Below are positions 1-5,473 of a stretch of DNA of 5,473 nucleotides, in pieces. Both the position numbers and the translations under genes were made by a program. Origin of the DNA: Candidatus Dormiibacterota bacterium (GTDB lineage Bacteria; Chloroflexota; Dormibacteria; UBA8260). The DNA is taken from the NCBI GenBank assembly GCA_955652545.1, contig CATPCA010000390.1:1-5473 (forward strand). The letters are read 5' to 3'. The stretch's first letter is position 1. Every line of letters begins with the position of its first letter. The notes beneath the pieces were generated by a model. The model was given only the letters and a program-made list of their open reading frames with translations. It had not been told where the DNA came from and did no database searches.

Positions 1-393
1 CTCGAGCGTCTTGAGCAGGGCGTCAGCCGCCTGCTCGGTCAGCCGGTCGGCGCGTGCCATCACCGCAACGCGCATGCCGCCTGCGTAGGTCCGCAGCGAC
101 ATCGCGTCCTGGAGACTCGGCCCGGCGTCGGCATGGGCGCCCGGACGGACCCGGTCGATGCCGATGCGCTCCGCGTCGGAGTCCTCCAGCCAGAGGTCGG
201 GGTGGGCGAGCAGCCCACCGGGCCAGTTCTCGCCGTTGAGAATCGCGTCGGCGAGTTGGAGCGCGGTCGCTGTCTTGCCCACTCCGGACGGGCCGGTGAG
301 CAGCAGCGCGTGGCCCAGGCGCCCGTCGGCGTGGGCGCTCACAAGGCGGGCGAACACCGCCTCGTGGCCGATCACCGTGGAGGGGGCGGCCAT
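1..393 (-). CDS. holB: DNA polymerase III delta-prime subunit, N-terminal part (3' end outside window)
   Basis: Delta-prime is part of the clamp-loader complex that places the beta sliding clamp on primed DNA. The 131 visible codons read from ATG at 393 and run off the left edge. An early GHEAVFARL segment (residues 9-17) is followed by GHALLLTG and a complete Walker A motif GPSGVGKT (34-41). HPDL and IGIDRVR follow, then the delta-prime/DnaX signature ADRLTEQAADALLKTLE at the cut end. The Walker B site is degenerate: VAVMARAD stands where AAA+ ATPases have an acidic DE pair, as expected of a subunit that does not hydrolyse ATP. The four-cysteine zinc module usual between Walker A and HPDL is absent, with only about a dozen residues in its place. 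No clear ribosome binding site precedes the ATG, so the start is moderately supported. The identity is well supported by motif order. Confidence 0.9.
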   Translation of the reverse strand, partial: MAAPSTVIGHEAVFARLVSAHADGRLGHALLLTGPSGVGKTATALQLADAILNGENWPGGLLAHPDLWLEDSDAERIGIDRVRPGAHADAGPSLQDAMSLRTYAGGMRVAVMARADRLTEQAADALLKTLE

Positions 394-502
394 CTCGCGA
401 TTGTGCAGAATTGGGCCGCCCGTGCCCCTGCTCCCAGCGCCCCGGGGCGCCTCCGCAGCGCCCCTGCCGCAACGCGCGAACACCGCTCGTTACTGCCTCT
501 GG
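394..502. promoter_or_regulatory. Divergent intergenic region between holB and the CPBP protease gene
   Basis: This gap must hold promoters for both flanking genes if the chosen starts are right. It contains a perfect 14-base palindrome GCGCCCCGGGGCGC at 437-450. CAGCGCCCC occurs twice, at 435-443 and 456-464, spaced 21 bases apart, or about two helical turns. GCCCCTG also occurs at 424-430 and 460-466. A CACAAT-like -10 for holB lies at 400-405 on the minus strand, close enough to suggest a leaderless transcript. No convincing -35 element was seen for either gene. Part of the gap may instead code for the protease N-terminus, because GTG at 422 is in frame with it. Confidence 0.3.
437..450. 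repeat. 14-base perfect palindrome, possible operator
   Basis: GCGCCCCGGGGCGC is its own reverse complement and lies about midway between the divergent starts at 393 and 503. Its left half belongs to a CAGCGCCCC direct repeat (435-443, 456-464). It could bind a dimeric regulator, form a hairpin in a transcript, or be chance in GC-rich DNA. Confidence 0.4.
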
Positions 503-1414
503 ATGGGCGCACCGCTGGCATTGGTGACGTTCCTGGCGTCGACGCAGAACGTCAAGGACGCGGGTGGTCGCGCGGCATTGATCGCTGCTGGGTTGGCCTC
601 ACCACTGGTGCTGGCTTACGTCGGCCTGCGCGTCAAGGTTGACCACGACCCGGCGCCGCTGCCGGCCGCGCGCGCCGGCGTCGGTCGGGCGGGCCGCTGG
701 GACTGGACTGACGTCATCGCGTTCCTGCCGGCGGCGGCTGCCGCCGTCTTCATCACCGCCAGCCTGGTCGTCGGTGTCACCCAGGCCGCCGACCAGTCGC
801 TGCAGCCGTCGGCACGAACAGCGGTGGAGGCCTTTGCGGGCCAGGCCGCCTCCTACGCCGCGGCGCTCACCGCCCTGCTGGTGCTGCTGCGGCTGCGCCG
901 TGGGTTGAACCTCGCCGACCTGGGTTGGCGGCTGCCGCGAGCGATCGGCCGCGCCGGGTGGTTGCCCTGGCTGGCGATCAGCCTCGTCGGCGCCATCGTC
1001 GCGCTCGAGGTGGCGGACTGGCTGGCGTCCCTCGCCACCCAGGTGCTCCCGAACTCGCCGAACACCCAGTGCACCACGGTTCGAGACCAATATGGGGGGT
1101 ACCTCGCCGTGGCAATCCCGCTCGTGTGCCTGATCGCGCCGCTCAGCGAGGAGACCATCTTCCGGGGCTTCATCTACGGATGGCTGCGGCGCCGCCTGCC
1201 GGTGCTTCCCGCCGTGGGGATCAGTGCCGTTGTGTTCTCCGCCGCACATCTCGTGCTGGTGCTCGCCCTGCCGCTGTTCGCCGTGGGCGTGATCCTCGCC
1301 CTGCTCTACGAGTACTCGGACTCACTGCTCCCGGGCGCGCTGGTGCACGGCCTCTTCAACCGGTCGGCATCCTGGCAATTCTCGGAGCCACCACCAGCTG
1401 CTGAGCTCGCCTAG
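503..1414 (+). CDS. CPBP-family intramembrane metalloprotease (Abi/CAAX protease type)
   Basis: This is a 303-residue multi-pass membrane protein. All three CPBP (PF02517) motifs are present in the C-terminal half: EETIFRG at 216-222, FSAAH at 245-249 and HGLFN at 282-286. The paired glutamates, the histidines and the asparagine form the glutamate/histidine active site of this family, which includes Rce1-type CAAX proteases and bacterial Abi proteins. Hydrophobic segments occur near residues 20-40, 70-92, 112-130, 155-175, 200-215, 235-250 and 252-270. Bacterial members cleave diverse membrane substrates, some in bacteriocin immunity; the substrate here cannot be told. The gene diverges from holB and converges on the SDR gene, with overlapping stops. 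The start is uncertain: ATG503 has no clear ribosome binding site, and in-frame GTG422 would add 27 residues and lengthen the first hydrophobic segment. Family assignment is firm; biological role unknown. Confidence 0.85.
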   Translation: MGAPLALVTFLASTQNVKDAGGRAALIAAGLASPLVLAYVGLRVKVDHDPAPLPAARAGVGRAGRWDWTDVIAFLPAAAAAVFITASLVVGVTQAADQSLQPSARTAVEAFAGQAASYAAALTALLVLLRLRRGLNLADLGWRLPRAIGRAGWLPWLAISLVGAIVALEVADWLASLATQVLPNSPNTQCTTVRDQYGGYLAVAIPLVCLIAPLSEETIFRGFIYGWLRRRLPVLPAVGISAVVFSAAHLVLVLALPLFAVGVILALLYEYSDSLLPGALVHGLFNRSASWQFSEPPPAAELA

Positions 1415-2190
1415 AGGGACGACTGGATGAGGCCTCCGTCCACCGCCAGCGTCACGCCGGTGATGTAGCTCGCTCCGGACGAGCTGAGGAACACCGCCGC
1501 GCGCGCGAACTCGGCGGGGTCACCGAAACGTCGCAGGGGGACGGTCTTCGCTTCCTCGGCGATGGTCTGCTCCAGGTCGGCGTTGGGATGACGCTGCCGC
1601 ACCAGCGACTCCTGGCGACCGGTGCGAATGCGCCCCGGCATGATCGTGTTGACCCGGACGGTCGGCGCGAGCTCGCCGGCCAGGGTCTTGGCCAGCCCCG
1701 TGACCGCGGCGCGCATCGCGTTGCTGAGCAGCAGCCCGGCGATCGGTTGCCGGACAGCGGACGAGGTCACGAAGAGGATGCTGGCTGCGTCGGAGCGGCG
1801 CAACGCCGGCAGCGCGGTGCGCACCAGGTGCACGGAGCTCATCAGCAGAAGTTGGAACGCTTGGTTCCAGTCATCGTCGGCGACGGAATCGAAGGTTCCG
1901 GTCGGTGGCCCACCCGCGTTCACGACGAGCGCGTCCAGCCGCCCGGTGTCGGCCACCGTTCGTTGCACGGCGGCCGTCAGCGCCGCCTCGTCGGTCACGT
2001 CCGCAACCGACGTGATGGCGCGGGCTCCCGTTTCACGGATGCTCGCCGCCGTGGCCTCCAGCGCATCGGCGTCGCGGGCGCACAGCCCGACATCGCTGCC
2101 CTCGGCGGCGAATTGGATGGCGATGGCGCGGCCCATGCCACGGCTGGCGGCGGCAACGAATGCGGTGCGCCCGCTGAGGCCCAGGTCCAC
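1411..2190 (-). CDS. SDR-family oxidoreductase, FabG-like subgroup with atypical active site
   Basis: This 259-residue protein has the usual SDR length and a Rossmann fold. The nucleotide-binding loop reads AAASRGMG (residues 13-20), against TGxxxGxG in classical SDRs. VADVT with Asp64 and NAGGP (91-95) follow, then the serine region FVTSSAV (140-146), PGRIRTGR (185-192) and the C-terminal ITGVTLAVDGG. The classical YxxxK pair is missing: at its expected place the sequence is S156-N-A-M-R160. From memory, this fits the BKR_like_SDR_like subgroup (cd05344), described as lacking a perfect NAD motif and catalytic tetrad. Annotation as 3-oxoacyl-ACP reductase would be homology-based only. The GTG start at 2190 is chosen because AGGAG lies 7 bases upstream; a longer frame from 2220 would begin upstream of that site. 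The gene probably has its own promoter, being 131 bases beyond the lipid operon. Confidence 0.9.
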   Translation of the reverse strand: MDLGLSGRTAFVAAASRGMGRAIAIQFAAEGSDVGLCARDADALEATAASIRETGARAITSVADVTDEAALTAAVQRTVADTGRLDALVVNAGGPPTGTFDSVADDDWNQAFQLLLMSSVHLVRTALPALRRSDAASILFVTSSAVRQPIAGLLLSNAMRAAVTGLAKTLAGELAPTVRVNTIMPGRIRTGRQESLVRQRHPNADLEQTIAEEAKTVPLRRFGDPAEFARAAVFLSSSGASYITGVTLAVDGGLIQSSL

Positions 2191-2197
2191 AGGTGTG

Positions 2198-2205
2198 CTC
2201 CTCTC
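2198..2205 (-). promoter_or_regulatory. Ribosome binding site of the SDR gene
   Basis: On the minus strand this reads GAGAGGAG and ends 7 bases before GTG at 2190. It is the clearest Shine-Dalgarno sequence in the window and decides the SDR start over an upstream in-frame alternative at 2220. Confidence 0.75.
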
Positions 2206-2218
2206 TGATCCGCGGCAC

Positions 2219-2224
2219 ACACTA
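2219..2224 (-). promoter_or_regulatory. Possible -10 element for the SDR gene
   Basis: The minus strand reads TAGTGT, matching the TANNNT form common in GC-rich bacteria. Transcription from it would start near 2212 and give a leader of about 22 bases that contains the GAGAGGAG site. A TTGCCA at 2238-2243 resembles a -35 box, but the 13-base spacing is too short for a standard sigma-70 promoter, so support is weak. Confidence 0.25.
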
Positions 2225-2256
2225 CAGTTCCGCCGGGTGGCAACGGTGAGGAGGTC

Positions 2257-2271
2257 CTGCTGCCACAGCAG
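2257..2271. other. Small inverted repeat, 6-base arms with 3-base loop
   Basis: CTGCTG at 2257-2262 and CAGCAG at 2266-2271 form a perfect six-pair hairpin around CCA. It lies between the lipid operon and the SDR promoter candidate. No T-run follows on either strand, so it could be a weak terminator, part of a regulatory site, or chance. Confidence 0.25.
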
Positions 2272-2287
2272 CCTTCATTGAGCGCGC

Positions 2288-2316
2288 CGCCGTCACCTGA
2301 GGCGACCAGGACGGCG
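2288..2316 (-). terminator. Candidate terminator hairpin after the DUF2127 gene
   Basis: CGCCGTC (2288-2294) pairs with GACGGCG (2310-2316). A further CTG/CAG pairing inside (2297-2299 with 2307-2309) gives about ten pairs with a 2-base bulge and a 7-base loop. Reading on the minus strand, the stem begins 5 bases after the DUF2127 stop codon, where an operon terminator would be expected. No U-tract follows, so it may work poorly as an intrinsic terminator or may stabilise the mRNA end. Confidence 0.35.
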
Positions 2317-2321
2317 CCGGC

Positions 2322-2846
2322 TCAGGCCCTTGCGGCCGAGCTCTCCTGCCGGGTCAGGAACAACTGCTTGCGCCAGACCAGGTACACGGCGATGGCGATG
2401 TTGATGACCAGGGCGAGCGCCTTGAGAGGGGACGGCGAGCGCACCATCTCGTCGAGCTCCAGCGGCAGGAACGCCACGGTGGCCAGCAGGACCAGGTACT
2501 CGGCCCAACGGCGTCGCAGCAGCAGGCCAATCGCCTCGACGCTCTCGAGGACGCCATAGACGATGGCGGCGACCGCAATCGGGTTGGCGTGAGTGCCGAA
2601 ACGTGCCAGCGCCTGGTCGAACAGACGGCGCCACAGGGACGTGCCGGCGTTGAGATCGAGCTGATCCTGCGCTTGCTCGGCCAGGTTGCGCAGGTCGGTG
2701 TGCGCCGCCACCGCGAGGAGGACGATGCCCCCGCCGATGAGGATCGTCGCCTTCACCAGCCGCTCGCAGATGATGTAGACGATCACCCCGTTGATGTCGA
2801 TGCGACGGCCGAACTCCCACGACAACCACCGGCGGAACCGTGTCAC
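2322..2846 (-). CDS. DUF2127 domain membrane protein
   Basis: This 174-residue protein matches the DUF2127 pattern along its length, and the family has no established function. After a basic N-terminus, a first membrane segment spans about residues 24-48. A polar stretch with the DLRNLAEQAQ helix and an ARFGTHANPI segment follows. Three more membrane segments lie near 88-110, 116-134 and 140-158, and the C-terminus is short and basic. The family-like features are VYGVLESVEAIGLLLRRRWAEYL (98-120), FLPLELDEM (126-134) and the LKALALVINIAIAVYL segment. Glutamates E101, E104, E130 and E133 lie within or beside membrane segments and could be functional. GTG at 2846 shares GTGA with the stop of the phosphatidyltransferase gene, so translation is probably coupled; no strong ribosome binding site of its own is visible. 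Position suggests an accessory role in the same lipid pathway, which is inference only. Confidence 0.85.
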   Translation of the reverse strand: MTRFRRWLSWEFGRRIDINGVIVYIICERLVKATILIGGGIVLLAVAAHTDLRNLAEQAQDQLDLNAGTSLWRRLFDQALARFGTHANPIAVAAIVYGVLESVEAIGLLLRRRWAEYLVLLATVAFLPLELDEMVRSPSPLKALALVINIAIAVYLVWRKQLFLTRQESSAARA

Positions 2847-3451
2847 GTGTCGGCCGGCGCGGTCTTCAGGGATTGGCGCCAGACGAACCAGATGCGCTGC
2901 ACCGCGGTCACGTTGGTGAGCACCGCCAATGCCACCAGGCAGCCGAACAGCAGTGGAGGGACGAGCAGGCCGACGACCGTGAGCACCACCCGCTCCGGCC
3001 TGGCGAAGATGCCGCCGTCGCACACGAAGCCGAGCGACTGCGCCCGGGCGCGGACGTAGGACACCAGCAGCGAGCCGGTGAGCGCCAGGATGACCAGCAT
3101 CGGCTCGATGACATGGTGGTTGGGCAGCGTGATCGTGAAGTACCAGAGCAGGGCGATGTAGGTGAACGACTCCGCGTACCGGTCGGTGGTGGAGTCGAGG
3201 AACGCGCCGTACCGGTACACCTTGCCGGTGACGCGCGCCACCGCGCCGTCGAGGATGTCGAAGGCGCTGGCGAGCAGCAGCAGGATCCCGCCGACGATGA
3301 GGTAGCCGGTGGCGACGAGCACCGCGGAAGCAGCGCAGATCGCCAGCCCGATGAGGGTGAGCGCGTTGGGGGTGAAGCCGAGGAGCCGCAGCGCGGGCAC
3401 GAGGCGCCGCGCCCCGGCCCTAACCCATTCCTGAAACCTGGCGGTGAACAC
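2843..3451 (-). CDS. CDP-alcohol phosphatidyltransferase, probable phosphatidylinositol-phosphate synthase
   Basis: This 202-residue membrane enzyme carries the complete family signature D-x2-D-G-x2-A-R-x8-G-x3-D-x3-D: D65, D68, G69, A72, R73, G82, D86 and D90. The aspartates bind the metal and the CDP-lipid. It would join a phosphatidyl group from CDP-diacylglycerol to an alcohol in the cytoplasmic leaflet. Compared from memory with mycobacterial PgsA1, it shares SYVRARA (131-137), DGGIFARPER (145-154) and a late AVQR (183-186). Those segments hold the basic residues reported to bind inositol phosphate, with Lys replaced by Arg134 here. This favours phosphatidylinositol-phosphate synthase over PGP synthase, although substrate cannot be proven. 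The GTG start at 3451 overlaps the glycosyltransferase gene by 32 bases; the family's N-terminal helix begins almost at once, so a later start would remove it. No clear ribosome binding site was seen. Confidence 0.88.
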   Translation of the reverse strand: MFTARFQEWVRAGARRLVPALRLLGFTPNALTLIGLAICAASAVLVATGYLIVGGILLLLASAFDILDGAVARVTGKVYRYGAFLDSTTDRYAESFTYIALLWYFTITLPNHHVIEPMLVILALTGSLLVSYVRARAQSLGFVCDGGIFARPERVVLTVVGLLVPPLLFGCLVALAVLTNVTAVQRIWFVWRQSLKTAPADT

Positions 3452-4589
3452 CGGCGGCCACCATGTGCACGCGCGATCGCCCGCGCGCCTCCTCGTACAC
3501 GTCGAGGACCGAGTCCGCGACGCGATGCCAGTCGTACTGCTGTGCCGTGCGTAGCCCGTGGGCGCTCATCGAGCGGCAGAGGTCGTCATCGTTGAGCAGA
3601 GTGTCGATGGCCTGGGCAAGGACACGGGGTTGCTTCGGCGGCACCAGAAGACCGTCCTTGCCGCCCCCGATCACAGCGGTGAACCCGGGGATCGCCGAGG
3701 CGAGCACCGGGACGCCGCTGGCCATGGCCTCGAGCAGCACGATCCCGAAGCTCTCGCCACCGGTGGCCGGGCTGCAGAAGATGTCGGCGGACGTGTAGTA
3801 CCGGGGGAGCATCTCGTTGCTGATTCGACCGGCGAACCACACGTCGGGGATGCCGAACGAGTCGACCTGGCGCTCGTATCCCTCTCGCTGCGGTCCCTCG
3901 CCGACGGCGACCAACCGCACGTCCGACCGGCGCCGGCGCAGCAGCGCATACGCCTCGAGGAGGATGCCGAAGCCCTTGCGCTGCTCCATGCGCCCGACGA
4001 ACAGGATCGTCTTCATGCCCGGGCTGCGCAGCTCGGGGACGGGTGGGTGGTCAGGGCGGAACCGCTTCGTGTCGATGCCGTTGGGTACGATGCGGTAATC
4101 CCCTGGGAAGTAGCGCGAGATGAAGTCACGCGCCGGCACGCTGACGGCGATGCATGCGTGCAACCGCTTGAAGTATCGACCCAGGAAGGGACGCCCATAG
4201 TAGTAACCGAGGTTGCGTCGCGCATGGGTGTGGAAGGTGGCGACATTGGCGCCGCGATGGAAGCGCAAGACGGTGATGGGCAGGGACGGCACCAGCGGCT
4301 CGTGGTAGTGGACGACATCGAAGTCGCTGTCGTCGAGCAGGGCGCGCACGCGCCGCACCAGGTGGAAGCTGAGCGCGATCCGTGCCACCGAGCCGTTCGA
4401 CTTCACCGGCACGCTGCGCCCGATGCGCACATACCCGGGGATGCCGTGGTCATCTCCGACCTTGCTGGACGGCGCCAGCACGGTCACGGTGTGACCGCGC
4501 TCGCGCAGCGTGTCGGCGAGGTGCCTGACGTGCTCGGTCACGCCACCCGGGTGCATATAGTCGTACGGCGAGACGAGGCAGACCTTCAC
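3420..4589 (-). CDS. pimA: GT4-type glycosyltransferase, PimA-like (phosphatidylinositol mannosyltransferase)
   Basis: This 389-residue GT-B glycosyltransferase has two Rossmann domains. The N-terminal acceptor domain has PGGV (14-17), VKSNGSVAR, HYHEP (94-98) and FHTH (119-122). The C-terminal sugar-nucleotide domain has PNGIDTKRF, VGRMEQRKG (R200, K205) and the EX7E element GGESFGIVLLE (E279, E287). Recalled mycobacterial PimA shares the same landmarks, including NGSVAR, HEP..PSL, ATFHT and GGESFGIVL. PimA transfers mannose from GDP-mannose to the inositol of phosphatidylinositol at the cytoplasmic membrane face. GTG at 4589 is chosen because GGAG (4598-4601) lies 8 bases upstream and the start forms a GTGA overlap with the acyltransferase stop. 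The C-terminal tail overlaps the next gene by 32 bases. Context beside PatA-like and PI-phosphate-synthase-like genes supports the role; transfer of another sugar or to another lipid is the main alternative. Confidence 0.85.
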   Translation of the reverse strand: MKVCLVSPYDYMHPGGVTEHVRHLADTLRERGHTVTVLAPSSKVGDDHGIPGYVRIGRSVPVKSNGSVARIALSFHLVRRVRALLDDSDFDVVHYHEPLVPSLPITVLRFHRGANVATFHTHARRNLGYYYGRPFLGRYFKRLHACIAVSVPARDFISRYFPGDYRIVPNGIDTKRFRPDHPPVPELRSPGMKTILFVGRMEQRKGFGILLEAYALLRRRRSDVRLVAVGEGPQREGYERQVDSFGIPDVWFAGRISNEMLPRYYTSADIFCSPATGGESFGIVLLEAMASGVPVLASAIPGFTAVIGGGKDGLLVPPKQPRVLAQAIDTLLNDDDLCRSMSAHGLRTAQQYDWHRVADSVLDVYEEARGRSRVHMVAAGVHRQVSGMG

Positions 4590-5473
4590 CGGGCCGGCTC
4601 CGGCCACACCCTGTCGAGCACGTGCCACTGGTCGGGGTACTGGCGGATCACCGGCTCGAAGGTTGCCAGGATGTGTCGCGCCACCCGCTCGGTCTCCTGC
4701 TCACGCGGGGCTCGCGCGTCGTAGGCGACTTCGGGGTAGATCATGCCCTCGACGCCCCAGCTGGTTCGACGCAGCGCGACGGGCACGACTGCCGCACCAC
4801 TGCGCATGGCGACGTCGACGACACCGAGCGGGATGGCTGCCGGCCGTCCGAAGAAGGGCAGCATGGTGCCCGTACCGAGCAGGTCGCGGTCGATCGCGAT
4901 GGCGATGCCGCCGCCGCTGCGCAGGTGCTTGAACACCTCGCGCATCGCCCCGGCTCCGATCCGTCGTGCCGTCTTGGTGTCGCCGCTGAGCATGGCCTCG
5001 ATGTCGATGGGGATGACCTTGACGCCGAGTGCGCCGCGCGCGCCCGCGATGGCCTCGAAGAGCTTCTGAGGGCGGAGTTGCTCGGCCAGCAGCGCCAGGC
5101 GGCCGCCGCCGCCGTTCCATGCGGCCAGTCCCGCCTCCCAGGCCCCGAAATGCATCGAAACCACGACGACGCCCTTGCCGCGCGCCAGTGCGTCGGTGTA
5201 GTGGTACAGGTCGACCTCGCGCAGCCGGCGCGTCGTCTGCGATGGATCGAGCGGGATGGCGATGACGTCCACCCAGCTGCGGGTAAGGTCGCGCACGTTG
5301 CGACGGACGATGCGGCGCATCTCCCGGTCCGTGACCTCCGGCAGCGCGTGGTGCAGGTTGTCGCGGAGGGCGTCGAACTTCCTCGGGATGGCGGCGAGGA
5401 GCACGTCGGCGACGCGGTCGGCGAGCACGAAGCTGGCGCGCCGCGGCAGGACGCGCACCAACGCTGACGCCAG
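4586..5473 (-). CDS. LpxL/HtrB-family lysophospholipid acyltransferase, PatA-like (5' end outside window)
   Basis: The frame is open to the right edge, giving 295 visible residues. The true start probably lies a few codons beyond 5473, because the visible sequence already begins in the ALVRVLPRRASFVLAD helix typical of this family's N-terminus. The catalytic Hx4E motif is HFGAWE, with His encoded at 5150-5152 and Glu at 5135-5137. Other family features are the N-terminal LRDNLHHALPE segment, GGGIAIAIDRDLLGTG, LPFFGRPAAIPLG and the terminal YPDQWHVLDRVWPE. Such enzymes transfer fatty acyl groups at the inner membrane: LpxL to lipid A precursors, PatA to the mannose of PIM. The neighbouring PimA-like and phosphatidyltransferase genes, with no lipid A genes in view, favour the PatA-type role (inference). 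TTG at 5461 is an in-frame alternative start. The stop overlaps the glycosyltransferase start by 4 bases. Confidence 0.87.
   Translation of the reverse strand: MASALVRVLPRRASFVLADRVADVLLAAIPRKFDALRDNLHHALPEVTDREMRRIVRRNVRDLTRSWVDVIAIPLDPSQTTRRLREVDLYHYTDALARGKGVVVVSMHFGAWEAGLAAWNGGGGRLALLAEQLRPQKLFEAIAGARGALGVKVIPIDIEAMLSGDTKTARRIGAGAMREVFKHLRSGGGIAIAIDRDLLGTGTMLPFFGRPAAIPLGVVDVAMRSGAAVVPVALRRTSWGVEGMIYPEVAYDARAPREQETERVARHILATFEPVIRQYPDQWHVLDRVWPEPAR
4598..4601 (-). promoter_or_regulatory. Ribosome binding site of the PimA-like gene
   Basis: GGAG on the minus strand sits 8 bases before GTG at 4589, inside the end of the acyltransferase gene. It supports this start over an in-frame upstream start at 4628. 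Confidence 0.5.

Noticed and set aside
23..472. 149-residue open frame on the minus strand overlapping holB
   Set aside because: It is a different frame from holB, Arg/Pro/Gly-rich, and lacks the Walker A and LLKTLE signatures seen in the true frame.
158..502. Long upstream extension of the protease frame to an ATG at 158
   Set aside because: It runs antisense through the holB coding region, which has clear family motifs. The extension itself is low-complexity Ser/Arg/Pro sequence with no recognisable domain.
2844..3023. Upstream extension of the DUF2127 frame into the phosphatidyltransferase gene
   Set aside because: The added N-terminus is Arg/Gly/Pro-rich without hydrophobic segments, and GTG2846 makes a standard GTGA overlap exactly where DUF2127 similarity begins.
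3558..4724. 388-residue open frame on the plus strand
   Set aside because: It lies opposite the PimA-like gene. Its translation is rich in His, Asp, Gln and Arg with no domain or hydrophobic pattern, as expected of antisense shadows in GC-rich DNA.
4622..5467. 281-residue open frame on the plus strand
   Set aside because: It is antisense to the acyltransferase gene, which has a catalytic motif and full family pattern. The frame has no recognisable motif.
1..5473. CRISPR array, tRNA, rRNA, insertion sequence or phage genes
   Set aside because: No regularly spaced repeats, tRNA-like cloverleaf, transposase or phage motif was seen on either strand; nearly all of the window is explained by seven protein genes.

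Overview
The window is GC-rich bacterial DNA with dense gene packing, frequent GTG starts and stop/start overlaps. Its most informative block is a minus-strand set of phosphatidylinositol-mannoside (PIM)-type lipid genes. This points to an actinobacterium or another high-GC lineage such as Chloroflexota or Dormibacterota; the sequence alone does not decide. All calls come from reading translations and recognising motifs. No database search was possible.

Layout from left to right. Positions 1-393 (minus) carry the N-terminal part of a DNA polymerase III delta-prime subunit (holB), cut by the left edge. It is divergent from a CPBP-family intramembrane protease (503-1414, plus); the 109-base gap between them holds a 14-base palindrome and short repeats. 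The protease converges on an atypical SDR oxidoreductase (1411-2190, minus), and their two TAG stops overlap in one CTAG. A 131-base gap (2191-2321) carries the SDR ribosome binding site, a possible -10 element and two hairpins.

From 5473 down to 2322, four minus-strand genes form a tight unit read in this order: LpxL/PatA-type acyltransferase (cut by the right edge), PimA-type GT-B glycosyltransferase, CDP-alcohol phosphatidyltransferase resembling phosphatidylinositol-phosphate synthase, and a DUF2127 membrane protein. All three junctions overlap, by 4, 32 and 4 bases, so translation is probably coupled.

Likely joint role (inference): the phosphatidyltransferase makes a phosphatidyl-inositol-phosphate type lipid at the inner face of the membrane. 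After dephosphorylation by an enzyme not seen here, the glycosyltransferase adds a hexose, probably mannose, and the acyltransferase adds a fatty acyl chain. DUF2127 has no known function, but its position makes it a candidate accessory factor. The holB, protease and SDR genes have no evident link to this pathway.
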